From NCBI GenBank assembly GCA_009773515.1, contig WSXX01000005.1, forward strand, positions 1-64,000: DNA of 64,000 bases, given 5' to 3'. The position numbers and the translations under genes were made by a program. Source of the stretch: Bacteroidota bacterium (GTDB lineage Bacteria; Bacteroidota; Bacteroidia; Bacteroidales; Lentimicrobiaceae). The notes under the pieces are model-generated. The model saw nothing but the letters and a program-made list of their open reading frames with translations. It was not told the origin of the DNA and did not search any database. Positions 27,568 through 36,855 of the stretch are shown here, piece by piece (position 1 is the stretch's first letter; every line of letters starts with the position of its first letter).

Positions 27568-28051
27568 TCAGGGTCTGCTTAAAAATATTAAGAGCCATAT
27601 TTTCAGCGACTTACAGAGTTAATTAAGAACAAAAGTGCATAGTATTAATGAGGTTGTCACATTTTTCCATGCACTATATAATGAACTGAAGATGCAAAAT
27701 CCCGCAGGGATTGCCCATCAATAACCCCCAATGCAATTGGGGGTCGTGCAATACGAACTGAAAAACAGAACCCTGTAAGGGTTCCCCCATGATAAAGGGC
27801 AACCCTTACAGGGTTGTTTTGTTTGATGATCCATTAACCCCCGGTTGGGCAAGCCGCACCGGGGGTTATTAAAGGGAAACTCCTAACGGAGTTTTTTAGC
27901 ATATCTTAATTAGTTGACCAATAGTAAAAAATGTTTGTCACACTGAGCGGAGATGAAACAGTGTACACTCTAAGCGAATGTCACACTGAGCGGTTCCGAT
28001 AGCTATTGGAACGAAGTAATTTAACACCTTTTTTTAAAGTTATATCCCACT
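27568..28051. repeat. Stack of palindromes between the aminotransferase and thiolase genes
   Basis: No gene here. Four hairpins stand in a row. ACCCCCAAT-GCA-ATTGGGGGT lies at 27724-27744. AACCCTGTAAGGGTT lies at 27769-27783 with its inverted copy at 27801-27815. TAACCCCCGG/CCGGGGGTTA lies at 27835-27844 and 27859-27868. AAACTCC-TAAC-GGAGTTT with a T-run lies at 27877-27897. A dispersed TGTCACACTGAGCGG element follows at 27979-28025, with an inner palindrome around TCCGATAGC. Confidence 0.8.
27877..27897 (+). terminator. Rho-independent terminator-like hairpin
   Basis: AAACTCC (27877-27883) and GGAGTTT (27888-27894) pair perfectly around TAAC and run into TTTTTT. It could end the aminomutase operon, leaving the thiolase on its own transcript. 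Confidence 0.6.
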
Positions 28052-29254
28052 ATGAAAGAAGTATTTATCTGCGATGCAATACGCACACCAGTTGGCCGCT
28101 ACGGCGGATCGCTGGCCTCTGTCAGAACTGACGATCTGGCTGCCCTGCCCATCAAAGCCATTCTGGAGCGTAATCCCGGCATCGACCCTGCATTGATCGA
28201 CGATGTGATTTTTGGTTGTGCCAATCAGGCTGGCGAAGACAACCGCAACGTGGCGCGTATGGCTGTGCTTCTTGCAGGTCTGCCTTACGAAGTTCCGGGG
28301 GTAACCGTAAATCGCCTTTGCGGATCAGGAATGGAAGCCATTGGTGCTGCAGCCCGCGCCATCAAAGCAGGCGAAGCAGAACTGATTATTGCCGGAGGTG
28401 TTGAGAGCATGACCCGCGCTCCTTTTGTCATGGGAAAAGCTACCGAAGCCTTTGCCCGGCAGAATGAAATTTATGACACCACCATCGGATGGCGTTTTGT
28501 GAATAAAAAACTTGCACAGCTCTATGGCGTGGATTCTATGATAGAAACTGCCGAAAATCTGGCTCAGGAGATGAACATCAGCCGCGAAGATCAGGATCTT
28601 TTTGCGTATCGCAGTCAGATGAAAACGAAGGAAGCAAAAGAGAAAGGTCTCTTCAACAGTGAAATCATTCCTGTCGCAATTCCTGTGGCAAAATCAGAAC
28701 CTGTTATTTTCAGTGAAGACGAATATCCAAGACTTACTCCGCTTGATAAACTGGCTGCATTGAAAGTAATCACCCGCCCCGGAGGAACCATTACTGCCGC
28801 AAATGCTTCAGGTGTGAATGATGGTGCTGCTGCATTGATTATTGCTTCTGCTGAAGCTGTTAAAAAATACAACCTCAAACCACTTGCCCGCGTTATTGCC
28901 ATGCAGAGTGCGGGTGTTCCTCCCCGAATTATGGGAATCGGGCCGGTGCCGGCTACTCAAAAATTACTGAAACTTACCGGACTTTCTCTTGGCGATTTTG
29001 ATGTGATTGAACTGAACGAAGCCTTTGCTGCGCAATCTCTTGCCTGCACCCGCCAACTGGGACTTGCCGATGATGATCCGCGCATAAATCCGATGGGTGG
29101 AGCCATTGCCATTGGTCATCCGCTGGGAATGAGCGGTGCGCGTATTGTAACTACAGCAGTTCACCAGCTTCAGCAAAATAAGTCTGGCAAAGCACTGTGC
29201 ACAATGTGTATTGGTGTTGGACAAGGGATTGCTATAGCTATTGAAAGGGTTTAG
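28052..29254 (+). CDS. pcaF: Thiolase, PcaF/PaaJ (3-oxoadipyl-CoA thiolase) type
   Basis: 400 residues. The nucleophilic Cys is in 'VNRLCGSGMEAIGAA', and the catalytic His and Cys lie in 'AIGHPLGMSGAR' and 'CTMCIGVGQG'. The stretch 'GCANQAGEDNRNVARMA' and 'VESMTRAPFVMGKA...TTIGWRF' are diagnostic of 3-oxoadipyl-CoA thiolases rather than generic acetoacetyl-CoA thiolases, as far as I recall the family. The reaction is 3-oxoacyl-CoA plus CoA giving acetyl-CoA and a shortened acyl-CoA (succinyl-CoA if the substrate is 3-oxoadipyl-CoA). It lies 484 bp after the aminotransferase on the same strand. It probably completes that pathway, although a terminator-like hairpin lies between. Confidence 0.88.
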   Translation: MKEVFICDAIRTPVGRYGGSLASVRTDDLAALPIKAILERNPGIDPALIDDVIFGCANQAGEDNRNVARMAVLLAGLPYEVPGVTVNRLCGSGMEAIGAAARAIKAGEAELIIAGGVESMTRAPFVMGKATEAFARQNEIYDTTIGWRFVNKKLAQLYGVDSMIETAENLAQEMNISREDQDLFAYRSQMKTKEAKEKGLFNSEIIPVAIPVAKSEPVIFSEDEYPRLTPLDKLAALKVITRPGGTITAANASGVNDGAAALIIASAEAVKKYNLKPLARVIAMQSAGVPPRIMGIGPVPATQKLLKLTGLSLGDFDVIELNEAFAAQSLACTRQLGLADDDPRINPMGGAIAIGHPLGMSGARIVTTAVHQLQQNKSGKALCTMCIGVGQGIAIAIERV

Positions 29255-29643
29255 GTTAGTAGAGTACAATTTCACCCATTGTTAATGTATTTCGCCCTTT
29301 CAGAGCTTAATTTTATGTTCAGCCCTGAAAGGGCGAAATATGTTAACACAGTGGCGAAGCCCTGTGATATCAAAGTGTCATAACGAAAAAAAGCCCTGAA
29401 AGGGCGCAATAACTTCTCACGATGAGCCTGCCTGTGTGCCATGGCAAACAGGGTTGATCCTGCTCAGTAGAATGACACACTTAGCATTCCGATGGCTGAG
29501 GGAACAAAGTGTTTTAAACATTTAAACTCCTGATGTAATCTTTTTCCTTTTTCTTCGTCTAAAAATTTACACATCCCCGAATCCTTCCGGGGATTTGTTT
29601 GTTTTAATTAGTTAACCACATTTCCTAACCAATTCCAACACAT
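29255..29643. repeat. Non-coding gap with dispersed palindromes
   Basis: TATTTCGCCCTTTCAG at 29288-29303 has a perfect 16-bp inverted partner at 29325-29340. A further GCCCTGAAAGGGC palindrome lies at about 29393-29405, and CACAG...CTGTG pairs around 29347-29366. At 29470-29517 there is another copy of the GACACACTTAGC...GAACAAAGTGTTTTAAAC element. No gene is supported. Confidence 0.75.
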
Positions 29644-31680
29644 ATGAAAACAATCCTGTTACTTCTTTTAACCATGACACTGACCTTTGCAGGCTTGCAG
29701 ACTTCAGCTCAAACAAGCCAGATGCCTCCCCTGCTCGACCGTGAGCTCTTCTTCGACAATCCGGAAATATCCGGCGGACAACTATCACCTGACGGAGCTT
29801 TTATCTCATTTGTAAAACCTTTGAACGGGGTAATGAACATCTGGGTAAAAAAACTGGATGAACCCTTTGAAGCTGCACGACCACTCACCGCTGACACAAA
29901 GCGCCCGATCCGTTCCTATTTCTGGTCGAGAGACGGAAAGTATATTTTATATGTTCAGGACAAAGGCGGAGATGAAAACTTCAACATATACGCAGTAAAT
30001 CCGGCTGAGAATCCACAGCCAGGCGCTGAAGTTCCGCTCAACCGCGACCTTACCAACCTTACAGGGGTCAGGGTTCAGATATATGCCGTTCCAAAAACCG
30101 ATCCTGATGCCATTTACATCGGACTGAACGACCGCGACCCGGCCTGGCACGACCTTTACAAAATGAAACTTTCTACCGGAGAGCGCACGCTTATTCGTCA
30201 GAATTCTGCTGAAGACCGCATTACCGGATGGATTTTTGACTGGGACGACAACCTGAGAATGGCCAGTCGCTCCAATATGGATGGCAGCAACGATCTGCTC
30301 AGGGTTGATGAAAACGGGTTCACCCCGATTTATTCAACCAATGTTTTTGAATCAGCCTATCCTGCTGGCTTTCATAAAGATAACCAACGGGTTTATCTTG
30401 TTACCAACAAGGGCGACAATGTGGATCTCACCCGCTTGATTCTATTTGACCTGAAATCACTGAAAGAAGAGTTTATTGAAGACGATCCGCTGAAACGCGT
30501 TGATCTTGGTGATGTTGCTTTTTCGGATGTAAGACGCGAAATACTTTTCACTACCTACGAAGATGATCGCACCCGATATAACTGGAATGACAAAGAATTT
30601 GAGGCTGACTATAAACTGATTGAAGAGCGGCTTCCGGGTGTTGAACCTTACTTCGCCCGCACCACTGCCGATGAGCGCTTCTGGATTATTGGTTCATACA
30701 GCGATGTTGATCCGGGAACTACTTACCTTTTTGATCGTGAGACCAAAAAACTAACTTTCCAGTATCGTCCGCGCCCGAATATTCCTGTTGATCAAATGGC
30801 AAACATGCAGGCCATTCGCTACAAATCTTCTGATGGGCTTGAAATTCCGGCATTCCTGACATTGCCTAAAGGCGTGGAAGCAAAAAATCTTCCTTTGATT
30901 GTTATGCCTCACGGCGGTCCATGGGCGCGAAGCGGATGGGGATTTAATTCCTATGCACAGTTTCTGGCAAACCGCGGTTATGCGGTGCTTGATCCCAACT
31001 TCAGGGCATCCACAGGTTATGGAAAAAGTTTTGTAAATGCAGGAAACAATCAATGGGGCCGCAAAATGCAGGATGACATTACCTGGGGCGTTAAATACCT
31101 GATTGATCAGGGAATTGTGGATGCCAAAAAGGTCGCAATTATGGGTGGATCTTATGGCGGATATGCAACACTGGCTGGCCTTGCATTTACTCCTGATGTA
31201 TATGCATGTGGCGTTTCTATTGTTGGTCCGTCAAATCTGATCACACTGTTAAACTCAATTCCGCCTTACTGGGAATCCATACGCAAGGTATTTCATGTAC
31301 GCATGGGCGACCCATCCACACCGGAAGGACTGGAAGATCTGAAAAAGATGTCACCGCTTTTCTCCGCTGATAAAATCACATCGCCTTTGCTGGTGGTTCA
31401 GGGAGCCAACGATCCCCGGGTAAAACAGCACGAATCTGACCAGATTGTAGTTGCTTTGCGCGATCGTGGTTTTGCTGTTGAATACATAGTTGCACCCGAT
31501 GAAGGCCATGGCTTTGCCAACCCTGTAAATAATATGGCTATGCTGGCTGCTACCGAGAAGTTCCTGGCCAAACATCTGGGTGGCCGGTATCAGGAAAGTA
31601 TGAAACCCGATGTTGCTGCCAGATTACCGAAAATTACCGTTGATCCGAAGACCGTAGTTTTGCAGGAGGTGGAGAAATAA
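29644..31680 (+). CDS. S9 family prolyl oligopeptidase/dipeptidyl aminopeptidase
   Basis: 678 residues with a signal peptide at 1-22 ('[19 protein letters not shown]'), so secreted or periplasmic. An N-terminal WD40-like beta-propeller spans about 35-400 ('[14 protein letters not shown]', '[20 protein letters not shown]'). The alpha/beta-hydrolase domain follows, with nucleophile Ser in '[17 protein letters not shown]', Asp in 'QGANDPRVK' and His in '[10 protein letters not shown]'. The propeller gates access so that only short peptides are cut, usually after proline or releasing dipeptides. It is a single gene and is followed by a strong hairpin. Confidence 0.92.
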   Translation: MKTILLLLLTMTLTFAGLQTSAQTSQMPPLLDRELFFDNPEISGGQLSPDGAFISFVKPLNGVMNIWVKKLDEPFEAARPLTADTKRPIRSYFWSRDGKYILYVQDKGGDENFNIYAVNPAENPQPGAEVPLNRDLTNLTGVRVQIYAVPKTDPDAIYIGLNDRDPAWHDLYKMKLSTGERTLIRQNSAEDRITGWIFDWDDNLRMASRSNMDGSNDLLRVDENGFTPIYSTNVFESAYPAGFHKDNQRVYLVTNKGDNVDLTRLILFDLKSLKEEFIEDDPLKRVDLGDVAFSDVRREILFTTYEDDRTRYNWNDKEFEADYKLIEERLPGVEPYFARTTADERFWIIGSYSDVDPGTTYLFDRETKKLTFQYRPRPNIPVDQMANMQAIRYKSSDGLEIPAFLTLPKGVEAKNLPLIVMPHGGPWARSGWGFNSYAQFLANRGYAVLDPNFRASTGYGKSFVNAGNNQWGRKMQDDITWGVKYLIDQGIVDAKKVAIMGGSYGGYATLAGLAFTPDVYACGVSIVGPSNLITLLNSIPPYWESIRKVFHVRMGDPSTPEGLEDLKKMSPLFSADKITSPLLVVQGANDPRVKQHESDQIVVALRDRGFAVEYIVAPDEGHGFANPVNNMAMLAATEKFLAKHLGGRYQESMKPDVAARLPKITVDPKTVVLQEVEK

Positions 31681-31705
31681 AGAAAACCAAGCGTCTGCTT
31701 TAAAA

Positions 31706-31739
31706 CAACAACGCCCGGGAGTGATTCCGGGCGTTGTTG
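31706..31739 (+). terminator. Strong 13-bp hairpin after the S9 peptidase gene
   Basis: CAACAACGCCCGG (31706-31718) pairs perfectly with CCGGGCGTTGTTG (31727-31739) around an 8-base loop, 26 bases past the stop. No T-run follows. It is probably a transcription terminator or an mRNA 3'-end stabiliser. Confidence 0.65.
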
Positions 31740-31973
31740 GTACATGACAAATGAAACTTTTGATCAGGGCACTAACTCTTCTTACAAACAATTTGTGTTG
31801 CCGAAATGCCGGATCACATTGAATTAACCGGATTTTACTTAATTCCAGGAAAAATAGTTGTTTATTTCATTACATTCGTATTGGCATTGCCATCTCACCG
31901 TTTCAGAAATCAAGTTTTGGTAAAAACTCATCAGCCAGAATCAGTCAGAACACCTTTTTTACAACCTCACCAA

Positions 31974-32381
31974 ATGAAATACAGCGAGCCGGATCATTTC
32001 GAAACGCATCACCAGAGTCTTCGTTTCTATAATGCACTTGGACTTCCGGTTCTGAAAAAAGCAATCATGGCTACCATCGGAAAATTTGTGCTTCAGGTAA
32101 ACCCACGCGAGAAAATGCCCTCATATTTTATCGGGCATCCATTCAGTGTTGAATCCATGAATTTAACAATAAAATGGCTGTATTTCAATGAAATTGTTCA
32201 TTCGGGCCTCATTGTTGTCTGTGCCGCTTTAGGGCAATTCTTTTGGACAAAAGGCTATTCTGGGGGCGTTGTTTTTATGGCTCTCTCAATATTACTTAAT
32301 ATGGCCCTAGCACTTATGCAGCGCATGAACCGCATAAGAATAAAGCGGACCATGGAAGCCCTGAAAAAAAGGAAACATTGA
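31974..32381 (+). CDS. Hypothetical membrane protein with two transmembrane segments
   Basis: 135 residues from the ATG at 31974 ('MKYSEPDHFETHHQSLRFYN'). An upstream frame from 31806 adds 56 residues that look unlike a real N terminus. Two hydrophobic segments ('IVHSGLIVVCAALGQFF' and 'GGVVFMALSILLNMALALMQ') are followed by a basic tail 'RIRIKRTMEALKKRKH', suggesting an inner-membrane protein with a cytoplasmic C terminus. I do not recognise the family. The next gene starts 100 bp downstream on the same strand. Confidence 0.55.
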   Translation: MKYSEPDHFETHHQSLRFYNALGLPVLKKAIMATIGKFVLQVNPREKMPSYFIGHPFSVESMNLTIKWLYFNEIVHSGLIVVCAALGQFFWTKGYSGGVVFMALSILLNMALALMQRMNRIRIKRTMEALKKRKH

Positions 32382-32481
32382 ATCCCGGTCTGCAATCCCC
32401 TGTGAAGTTGGGATAAATTAACAAAAACAACAATATTGAAAATCTATTACCACAATATAAGATTCAATCAAAGAAAAAATC

Positions 32482-32778
32482 ATGAACACAAGCAACAAAA
32501 ATGAACCGGTTGTCGTATTTGCGGGCAATACATGGCAGGCCGGATTGCTCAAAAGCCTACTGGAGAATGCAGAAATAGAAGCATTTTTGAAAGATGAAGT
32601 CATTGGAACCTTAAATCCGTGGTGGACAGCTTCTGGTGGTGTGGGTTCGGTTAAAGTGGTGGTTGATTCGGCAAATTATGATAAGGCAATGCTTGTCGTT
32701 GAAGAGTTTGAAAAAAATCTGAAACAAGAGGAAAATACTGACCCCAACTACTACAACGAGCCAGAAACAGATGCTTAG
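32482..32778 (+). CDS. DUF2007 small protein (putative signal-transducing protein)
   Basis: 98 residues. 'VVVFAGNTWQAGLLKSLLEN', '...EAFLKDEVIGTLNPWWT...' and 'VKVVVDSANYDKAMLVVEEF' are the core of DUF2007, a small ferredoxin-like fold domain common in Bacteroidota. Its function is unknown, though a regulatory PII-like role has been proposed for the family. The C terminus is acidic and low in complexity. It may share a transcript with the small membrane protein upstream. Confidence 0.75.
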   Translation: MNTSNKNEPVVVFAGNTWQAGLLKSLLENAEIEAFLKDEVIGTLNPWWTASGGVGSVKVVVDSANYDKAMLVVEEFEKNLKQEENTDPNYYNEPETDA

Positions 32779-33165
32779 ACCTTCCCGGGAAAGATTACTT
32801 TCGTGTTTTCAGATACTTGTTTATTGTAAAATGCCTTGCCAGCAGGTTCTCCCCCGGTGCCTGAGCGCAGTCGGAGGCTGAGGGGGAGTTAGAGTGGGTA
32901 CTCATATAGGGAAGTTATTTTAATAAAAATTTACACTATTGTCCGGTGAAAATTGAAAAGATTTTTGCCACCAAATCTCCAAGACTCCAAAATACACAAA
33001 ATGAATTAATTAAATTGGTGCTTTTTGGTGATTTAGTGCATTGGTGGCATATTTAATAACGTAAAGTACTGTTCTGCAACTTTTGCCAAAGAGCAACAAT
33101 ATCAGTTATTTGGAATATTATTTGAAACTTTTCCCGGACAACAATGAAAAACTTATTAAACAATT
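32779..33165. other. 387-bp gap with an imperfect inverted repeat
   Basis: TGCCACCAA at 32966-32974 pairs with TTGGTGGCA at 33041-33049, and the sequence between them also has partial dyad symmetry (CTCCAAAAT... against ...TTTTTGGTG). This resembles the TGCCAC...GTGGCA element at 23109-23169 and may be a small non-autonomous repeat. A short frame at 33083-33271 overlaps the next gene and is not supported. Confidence 0.5.
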
Positions 33166-33699
33166 ATGCAAAATAAAATTGAAACTGCCAGACTCATCAT
33201 CTCAGATGCAACGCTGGATGAATGTGATGAACTTCAGTCCATCTGCGAAAGCTGGGATGATAAAAAGCTGATGGAAGGTGATGATTTTGATCCGGGCTTT
33301 ATAAAAAAATGTCTGACAGTTGGCGATCTTCCTCCCCTACCCGATGCTACTAAGGATAATTACAGACTTAAGTCAATCAGGCTTAAAGAATCTGAAAAAC
33401 TGATTGGTTTTACTGATTTGTACTTCGGTTACCCTGATAAAGACACCGCCTGGATAAGCATCTTTATGATTTCAAAAGACTATCGCAAAAGCGGCTATGC
33501 ACAGGAAGCCATTGAGTCTGTTTTTACTGAATGCACCAGAGATAATTTTAAAAACATCGGCATCGGGGTTTTTCTGAAAAACTGGCGGGGATTAAGGTTC
33601 TGGACAAAAGCTGGCTTCACAGAAGTACATGGAATCTCAGGTGATGCGGATTACAGCGAAAATACATTTGCATTTATCAGGCTTATGAAAAGATTATAA
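33166..33699 (+). CDS. GNAT family N-acetyltransferase
   Basis: 177 residues. It opens with 'IETARLIISDATLDECDELQ', typical of RimJ/RimL-like GNATs. The acetyl-CoA-binding core is seen as 'DTAWISIFMISKDYRKSGYAQEAIESVF', and 'NWRGLRFWTKAGFTE' gives the final helix-strand. It acetylates an amino group of an unknown small molecule or protein. It has no clear partners; cysE lies 340 bp downstream. Confident to fold level only. Confidence 0.78.
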   Translation: MQNKIETARLIISDATLDECDELQSICESWDDKKLMEGDDFDPGFIKKCLTVGDLPPLPDATKDNYRLKSIRLKESEKLIGFTDLYFGYPDKDTAWISIFMISKDYRKSGYAQEAIESVFTECTRDNFKNIGIGVFLKNWRGLRFWTKAGFTEVHGISGDADYSENTFAFIRLMKRL

Positions 33700-34041
33700 T
33701 CTGCTTCATTTCACTGATCTATAATCCCTGACATTGAACAAGGCTGCAAAATGAATGTTTAAACAGGTAACCAAACGGAATACCCTTCTGTAAAAACAAA
33801 ATAACAGTTTTTCTGCGCTTATGGCTGACCAATCCGCAACCAATGTTTACTTCCCGCACAAGGCAGTGTGCTGCTGTCCTTTTTCGGATAAACGGAAGAT
33901 TTTTGCTTTGCGGCGTTGAGAAACCATTAACATAGCGCAACAAAACAGCAAATGCCCTTCCGTAAAAAACGAGAGGGCATTTTTTGTGACACATTTTTTA
34001 AATCGTGACTAAAACAACCAAAAGAAAGGAAATATAAACAC
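33700..34041 (+). promoter_or_regulatory. 342-bp leader before cysE with terminator/attenuator hairpin
   Basis: No gene. AAATGCCCT (33950-33958) pairs perfectly with AGGGCATTT (33974-33982) and runs into TTTTTT, ending about 56 bases before the cysE ATG. The 5' arm and loop (CCCTTCCGTAAAAAAC) have a near copy upstream at about 33782-33797 (CCCTTCTGTAAAAAC). This may be the terminator of the acetyltransferase gene or an attenuator in the cysE-cysK leader. I do not recognise a known riboswitch class. Confidence 0.5.
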
Positions 34042-34857
34042 ATGGCACATCCTGTTTTTGCAAACAACTCCAGGTTCGTCAAACTATCTTTCGACAGAAA
34101 ACTTCTGTGTAATTGGGCAGATGAATTGTTTGAATGGCTTTTTTGCATTCATCCGGCTTACACCGATGAAAATACCTTTATCTACAAGGAAATTGAATTG
34201 AAACAAAAGCTCACTGAGTTTATTGATCAGACAAATCAATGCAATGTCAGCCCCGAGGTATTTATTGAACCGTTTTTCAATCAGTTGCCCCGGATTCATG
34301 CCATGTTAAGGGATGATCTGGAAGCTTTTTTCAGATTTGATCCTGCGGCAGCTTCAATTGATGAGGTTTTATATGCCTATCCCGGGTTTTACGCAATTTC
34401 CATTCATCGGCTGGCCCATGAACTGAACCGCCTGAATGTGCCGCTTATTCCCCGGCTTTTGTCGGAATATTCTCACTATAAAACCGGAATTGATATCCAT
34501 CCTGCTGCATCCATCGGTGAGCGTTTTCTTATTGATCATGGAACCGGTGTGGTCATCGGCGAAACCTGTGTTATTGGAAACGATGTAAAAATTTATCAGG
34601 GAGTTACCCTTGGAGCCTTAAGTGTGACAAGGGAAAGTGCAGATACCAAAAGGCATCCGGCCATCGGAAACAGGGTGGTCATTTATGCCAATGCAACCAT
34701 TCTTGGCGGAAATACAGTAATCGGAGATGATTCAATTATCGGTGGAAATGTCTGGATCACACATTCAATTCCACCTCAATCGCTGGTGTTTCACAAAAGT
34801 GAAATCGTCATCAAAAACAACTCCGTTTTTCCGGAACCGCTGAACTTTGTCATTTAA
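34042..34857 (+). CDS. cysE: Serine O-acetyltransferase
   Basis: 271 residues. An N-terminal helical domain (about 1-150) with '[16 protein letters not shown]' precedes a left-handed beta-helix of hexapeptide repeats: '[19 protein letters not shown]', '[20 protein letters not shown]', 'VTLGALSV'. The catalytic His is in 'IDHGTG' and the '[20 protein letters not shown]' segment is typical. It makes O-acetylserine from serine and acetyl-CoA, the first step of cysteine synthesis. cysK follows after 15 bp, so they form an operon. This longer type with the extended helical N terminus is common in Bacteroidota. Confidence 0.93.
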   Translation: MAHPVFANNSRFVKLSFDRKLLCNWADELFEWLFCIHPAYTDENTFIYKEIELKQKLTEFIDQTNQCNVSPEVFIEPFFNQLPRIHAMLRDDLEAFFRFDPAAASIDEVLYAYPGFYAISIHRLAHELNRLNVPLIPRLLSEYSHYKTGIDIHPAASIGERFLIDHGTGVVIGETCVIGNDVKIYQGVTLGALSVTRESADTKRHPAIGNRVVIYANATILGGNTVIGDDSIIGGNVWITHSIPPQSLVFHKSEIVIKNNSVFPEPLNFVI

Positions 34858-34872
34858 CAAAAACTCAAAATC

Positions 34873-35787
34873 ATGAAAGCAAACAACATTCTTGAAACCA
34901 TAGGAAATACGCCACACGTCAGAATCAATAAGCTGTTTGGCACTTCGCATAACGTCTGGATCAAACTTGAACGCAACAATCCCGGCAACAGCATCAAAGA
35001 TCGTATTGCGTTTGCAATGGTTGAGGATGCCGAAAAAAGAGGCATTCTGACCAAAGACAGCACCATCATTGAACCTACTTCCGGCAATACCGGAATTGGT
35101 CTTGCCCTGGTTGCTGCAGTTAAAGGTTATAAACTGCTTCTTGTTATGCCGGAATCGATGAGCATTGAACGCCGCAAGTTAATGGCGGTTTATGGTGCTC
35201 AGCTTGAACTGACGCCCCGCGAAAAAGGCATGAAAGGTGCCATCGAAAGAGCAACCGAGCTGGTGCAAACCACCCCCAATGCCTGGATGCCGCAGCAATT
35301 CAACAATCAGGCAAACGCTGAAATTCACCGGAAAACAACCGCGCTGGAGATATTATCTGATTTTCCGGATGGACTTGATTACATCATTACCGGCGTTGGA
35401 ACCGGAGGACACATTTCAGGCGTTGCTGAAGTGCTGAAACCAAAATTTCCCCGATTAAAAGTTTTTGCTGTTGAGCCGGAACTTTCGCCTGTGTTGAGTG
35501 GCGGTGCTCCCGGGCCTCATCCCATTCAGGGTATCGGCGCCGGATTTGTGCCTCAGATTTACAGAAACGATCTGATAGATGGTGTTATTCAGGTTGGAAA
35601 AGAGGAAGCATTTGAATACGCCCGAAAAATCGCTTCGCAGGAAGGAATTTTTGTTGGAATTTCAACCGGTGCTTCTCTGGCTGCTGTCGCGAAAAAATTA
35701 CCGGAAATTCCTGATGGCGCTAATATTCTGACATTTAACTACGATACCGGAGAAAGGTATCTTTCGGTGGAAGGCCTTTTTATCTGA
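34873..35787 (+). CDS. cysK: Cysteine synthase A (O-acetylserine sulfhydrylase)
   Basis: 304 residues. The PLP lysine is in '[17 protein letters not shown]', the phosphate- and substrate-binding loops in '[12 protein letters not shown]' and '[16 protein letters not shown]', and '[11 protein letters not shown]' matches the CysE tail-binding region. It converts O-acetylserine and sulfide to cysteine and may form the cysteine synthase complex with the adjacent CysE. Length and motifs are complete. Confidence 0.95.
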   Translation: MKANNILETIGNTPHVRINKLFGTSHNVWIKLERNNPGNSIKDRIAFAMVEDAEKRGILTKDSTIIEPTSGNTGIGLALVAAVKGYKLLLVMPESMSIERRKLMAVYGAQLELTPREKGMKGAIERATELVQTTPNAWMPQQFNNQANAEIHRKTTALEILSDFPDGLDYIITGVGTGGHISGVAEVLKPKFPRLKVFAVEPELSPVLSGGAPGPHPIQGIGAGFVPQIYRNDLIDGVIQVGKEEAFEYARKIASQEGIFVGISTGASLAAVAKKLPEIPDGANILTFNYDTGERYLSVEGLFI

Positions 35788-36000
35788 AGGGTATTGATTA
35801 TAAATGTCTGGTCTTCCTGGCTAATTCCGTTTGATAACCTTCAAGATCAATTGAAAGTTTTCCAATAAGATTTTTTGCTGAACCTGTTTTTTGTCGAACC
35901 AAAGAAACTTATGCAGATATTTGCATATGAATTTTCAGCCCTCGTTCTTTCCCGGAAATGGCTATCAGATTTCGGGGAAACACATTAAATCCATTAAGCA

Positions 36001-36855
36001 ATGAAAAAAATAATCTTTGCATTGATTATATTGAGTATCGGCTTTCAGGGATGTTACAAAGAGATTGTTTATGAAGACAATCCGTTTCTGGTAAGAACCA
36101 GAACGCTGGATTATCAGAGCCTTATAATGTCGAATTCCAGTTTATTTTTGGGCGACACCCTGAAAATTGAAGCCAAAGCAAGCGGCGATTCTCTGCAGTA
36201 TCTGTGGTCATCTACAGGTGGAATTCTGACCTTTAGTAAAGGAACCGCATTTTTTACTGCCGATTCCTCAAAGCTATACACCATCAGTTGTCAGATTACT
36301 GACAAATACGGCAATTCAATGGAAAAATCTTCGGATGTTCAGGTATCTACTGAACTTATTTTCTCAGGAATTGAAAGTATGGATGTAATTATTCCGGTAA
36401 ATCACACCACACAATTCACAGCCTTGGTTTCTGGTGAAGGTCTTACTTACAATTGGTCTGCATCGGGTGGAACTATGATGTTCGACAACCACATTGCTCT
36501 TTTTTATGCTCAGGATACCGGTATTTATAAACTGAACTGCGTGGTTACCGACAAGTACGGTGTTTCGGAAACCAAAGTTATATCAATTGAAGTTGCCGAA
36601 AGTTTCATTTACAAAAGCCTCACAGCAACCCAATTGCAGATTGATGCCGGTCAGTACACCGAAATTACAGCCGATGTGCTGGGCGCTGATCTCACCTACA
36701 CCTGGAAATCAAATCCTCCCGGAAGTATTGTCGGCGAAGGAAACATTGTTTTGTTTACCATTTGCCATGCCGATACGTTTGAGGTATCCTGTCAGGTAAC
36801 AGACCGTTTTGGCAATAGCGAAACCAAATCCGTTTTGATTAAAGTTGTTCTGTAA
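36001..36855 (+). CDS. Lipoprotein with three Ig/PKD-like repeats
   Basis: 284 residues. The lipobox is 'GFQGCYKE', with lipidation at Cys18. The mature part is three ~85-residue repeats, each with a W in 'L(Q/T)Y(L/N/T)W' near the start and a closing 'DKYG-S-(E/M)-K' segment: 'SCQITDKYGNSMEKS', 'NCVVTDKYGVSETKV' and 'SCQVTDRFGNSETKS'. Each repeat has one Cys before the DKYG motif. The repeats look like PKD or immunoglobulin-like domains, suggesting a surface or periplasmic adhesion or scaffold role. The stop codon is followed at once by the ATG of the next gene, so the two products probably work together. The function is not known. Confidence 0.72.
   Translation: MKKIIFALIILSIGFQGCYKEIVYEDNPFLVRTRTLDYQSLIMSNSSLFLGDTLKIEAKASGDSLQYLWSSTGGILTFSKGTAFFTADSSKLYTISCQITDKYGNSMEKSSDVQVSTELIFSGIESMDVIIPVNHTTQFTALVSGEGLTYNWSASGGTMMFDNHIALFYAQDTGIYKLNCVVTDKYGVSETKVISIEVAESFIYKSLTATQLQIDAGQYTEITADVLGADLTYTWKSNPPGSIVGEGNIVLFTICHADTFEVSCQVTDRFGNSETKSVLIKVVL

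Noticed and set aside
33083-33271. 62-codon frame overlapping the GNAT gene start
   Set aside because: It overlaps the better supported acetyltransferase frame at 33166 and has no family resemblance.
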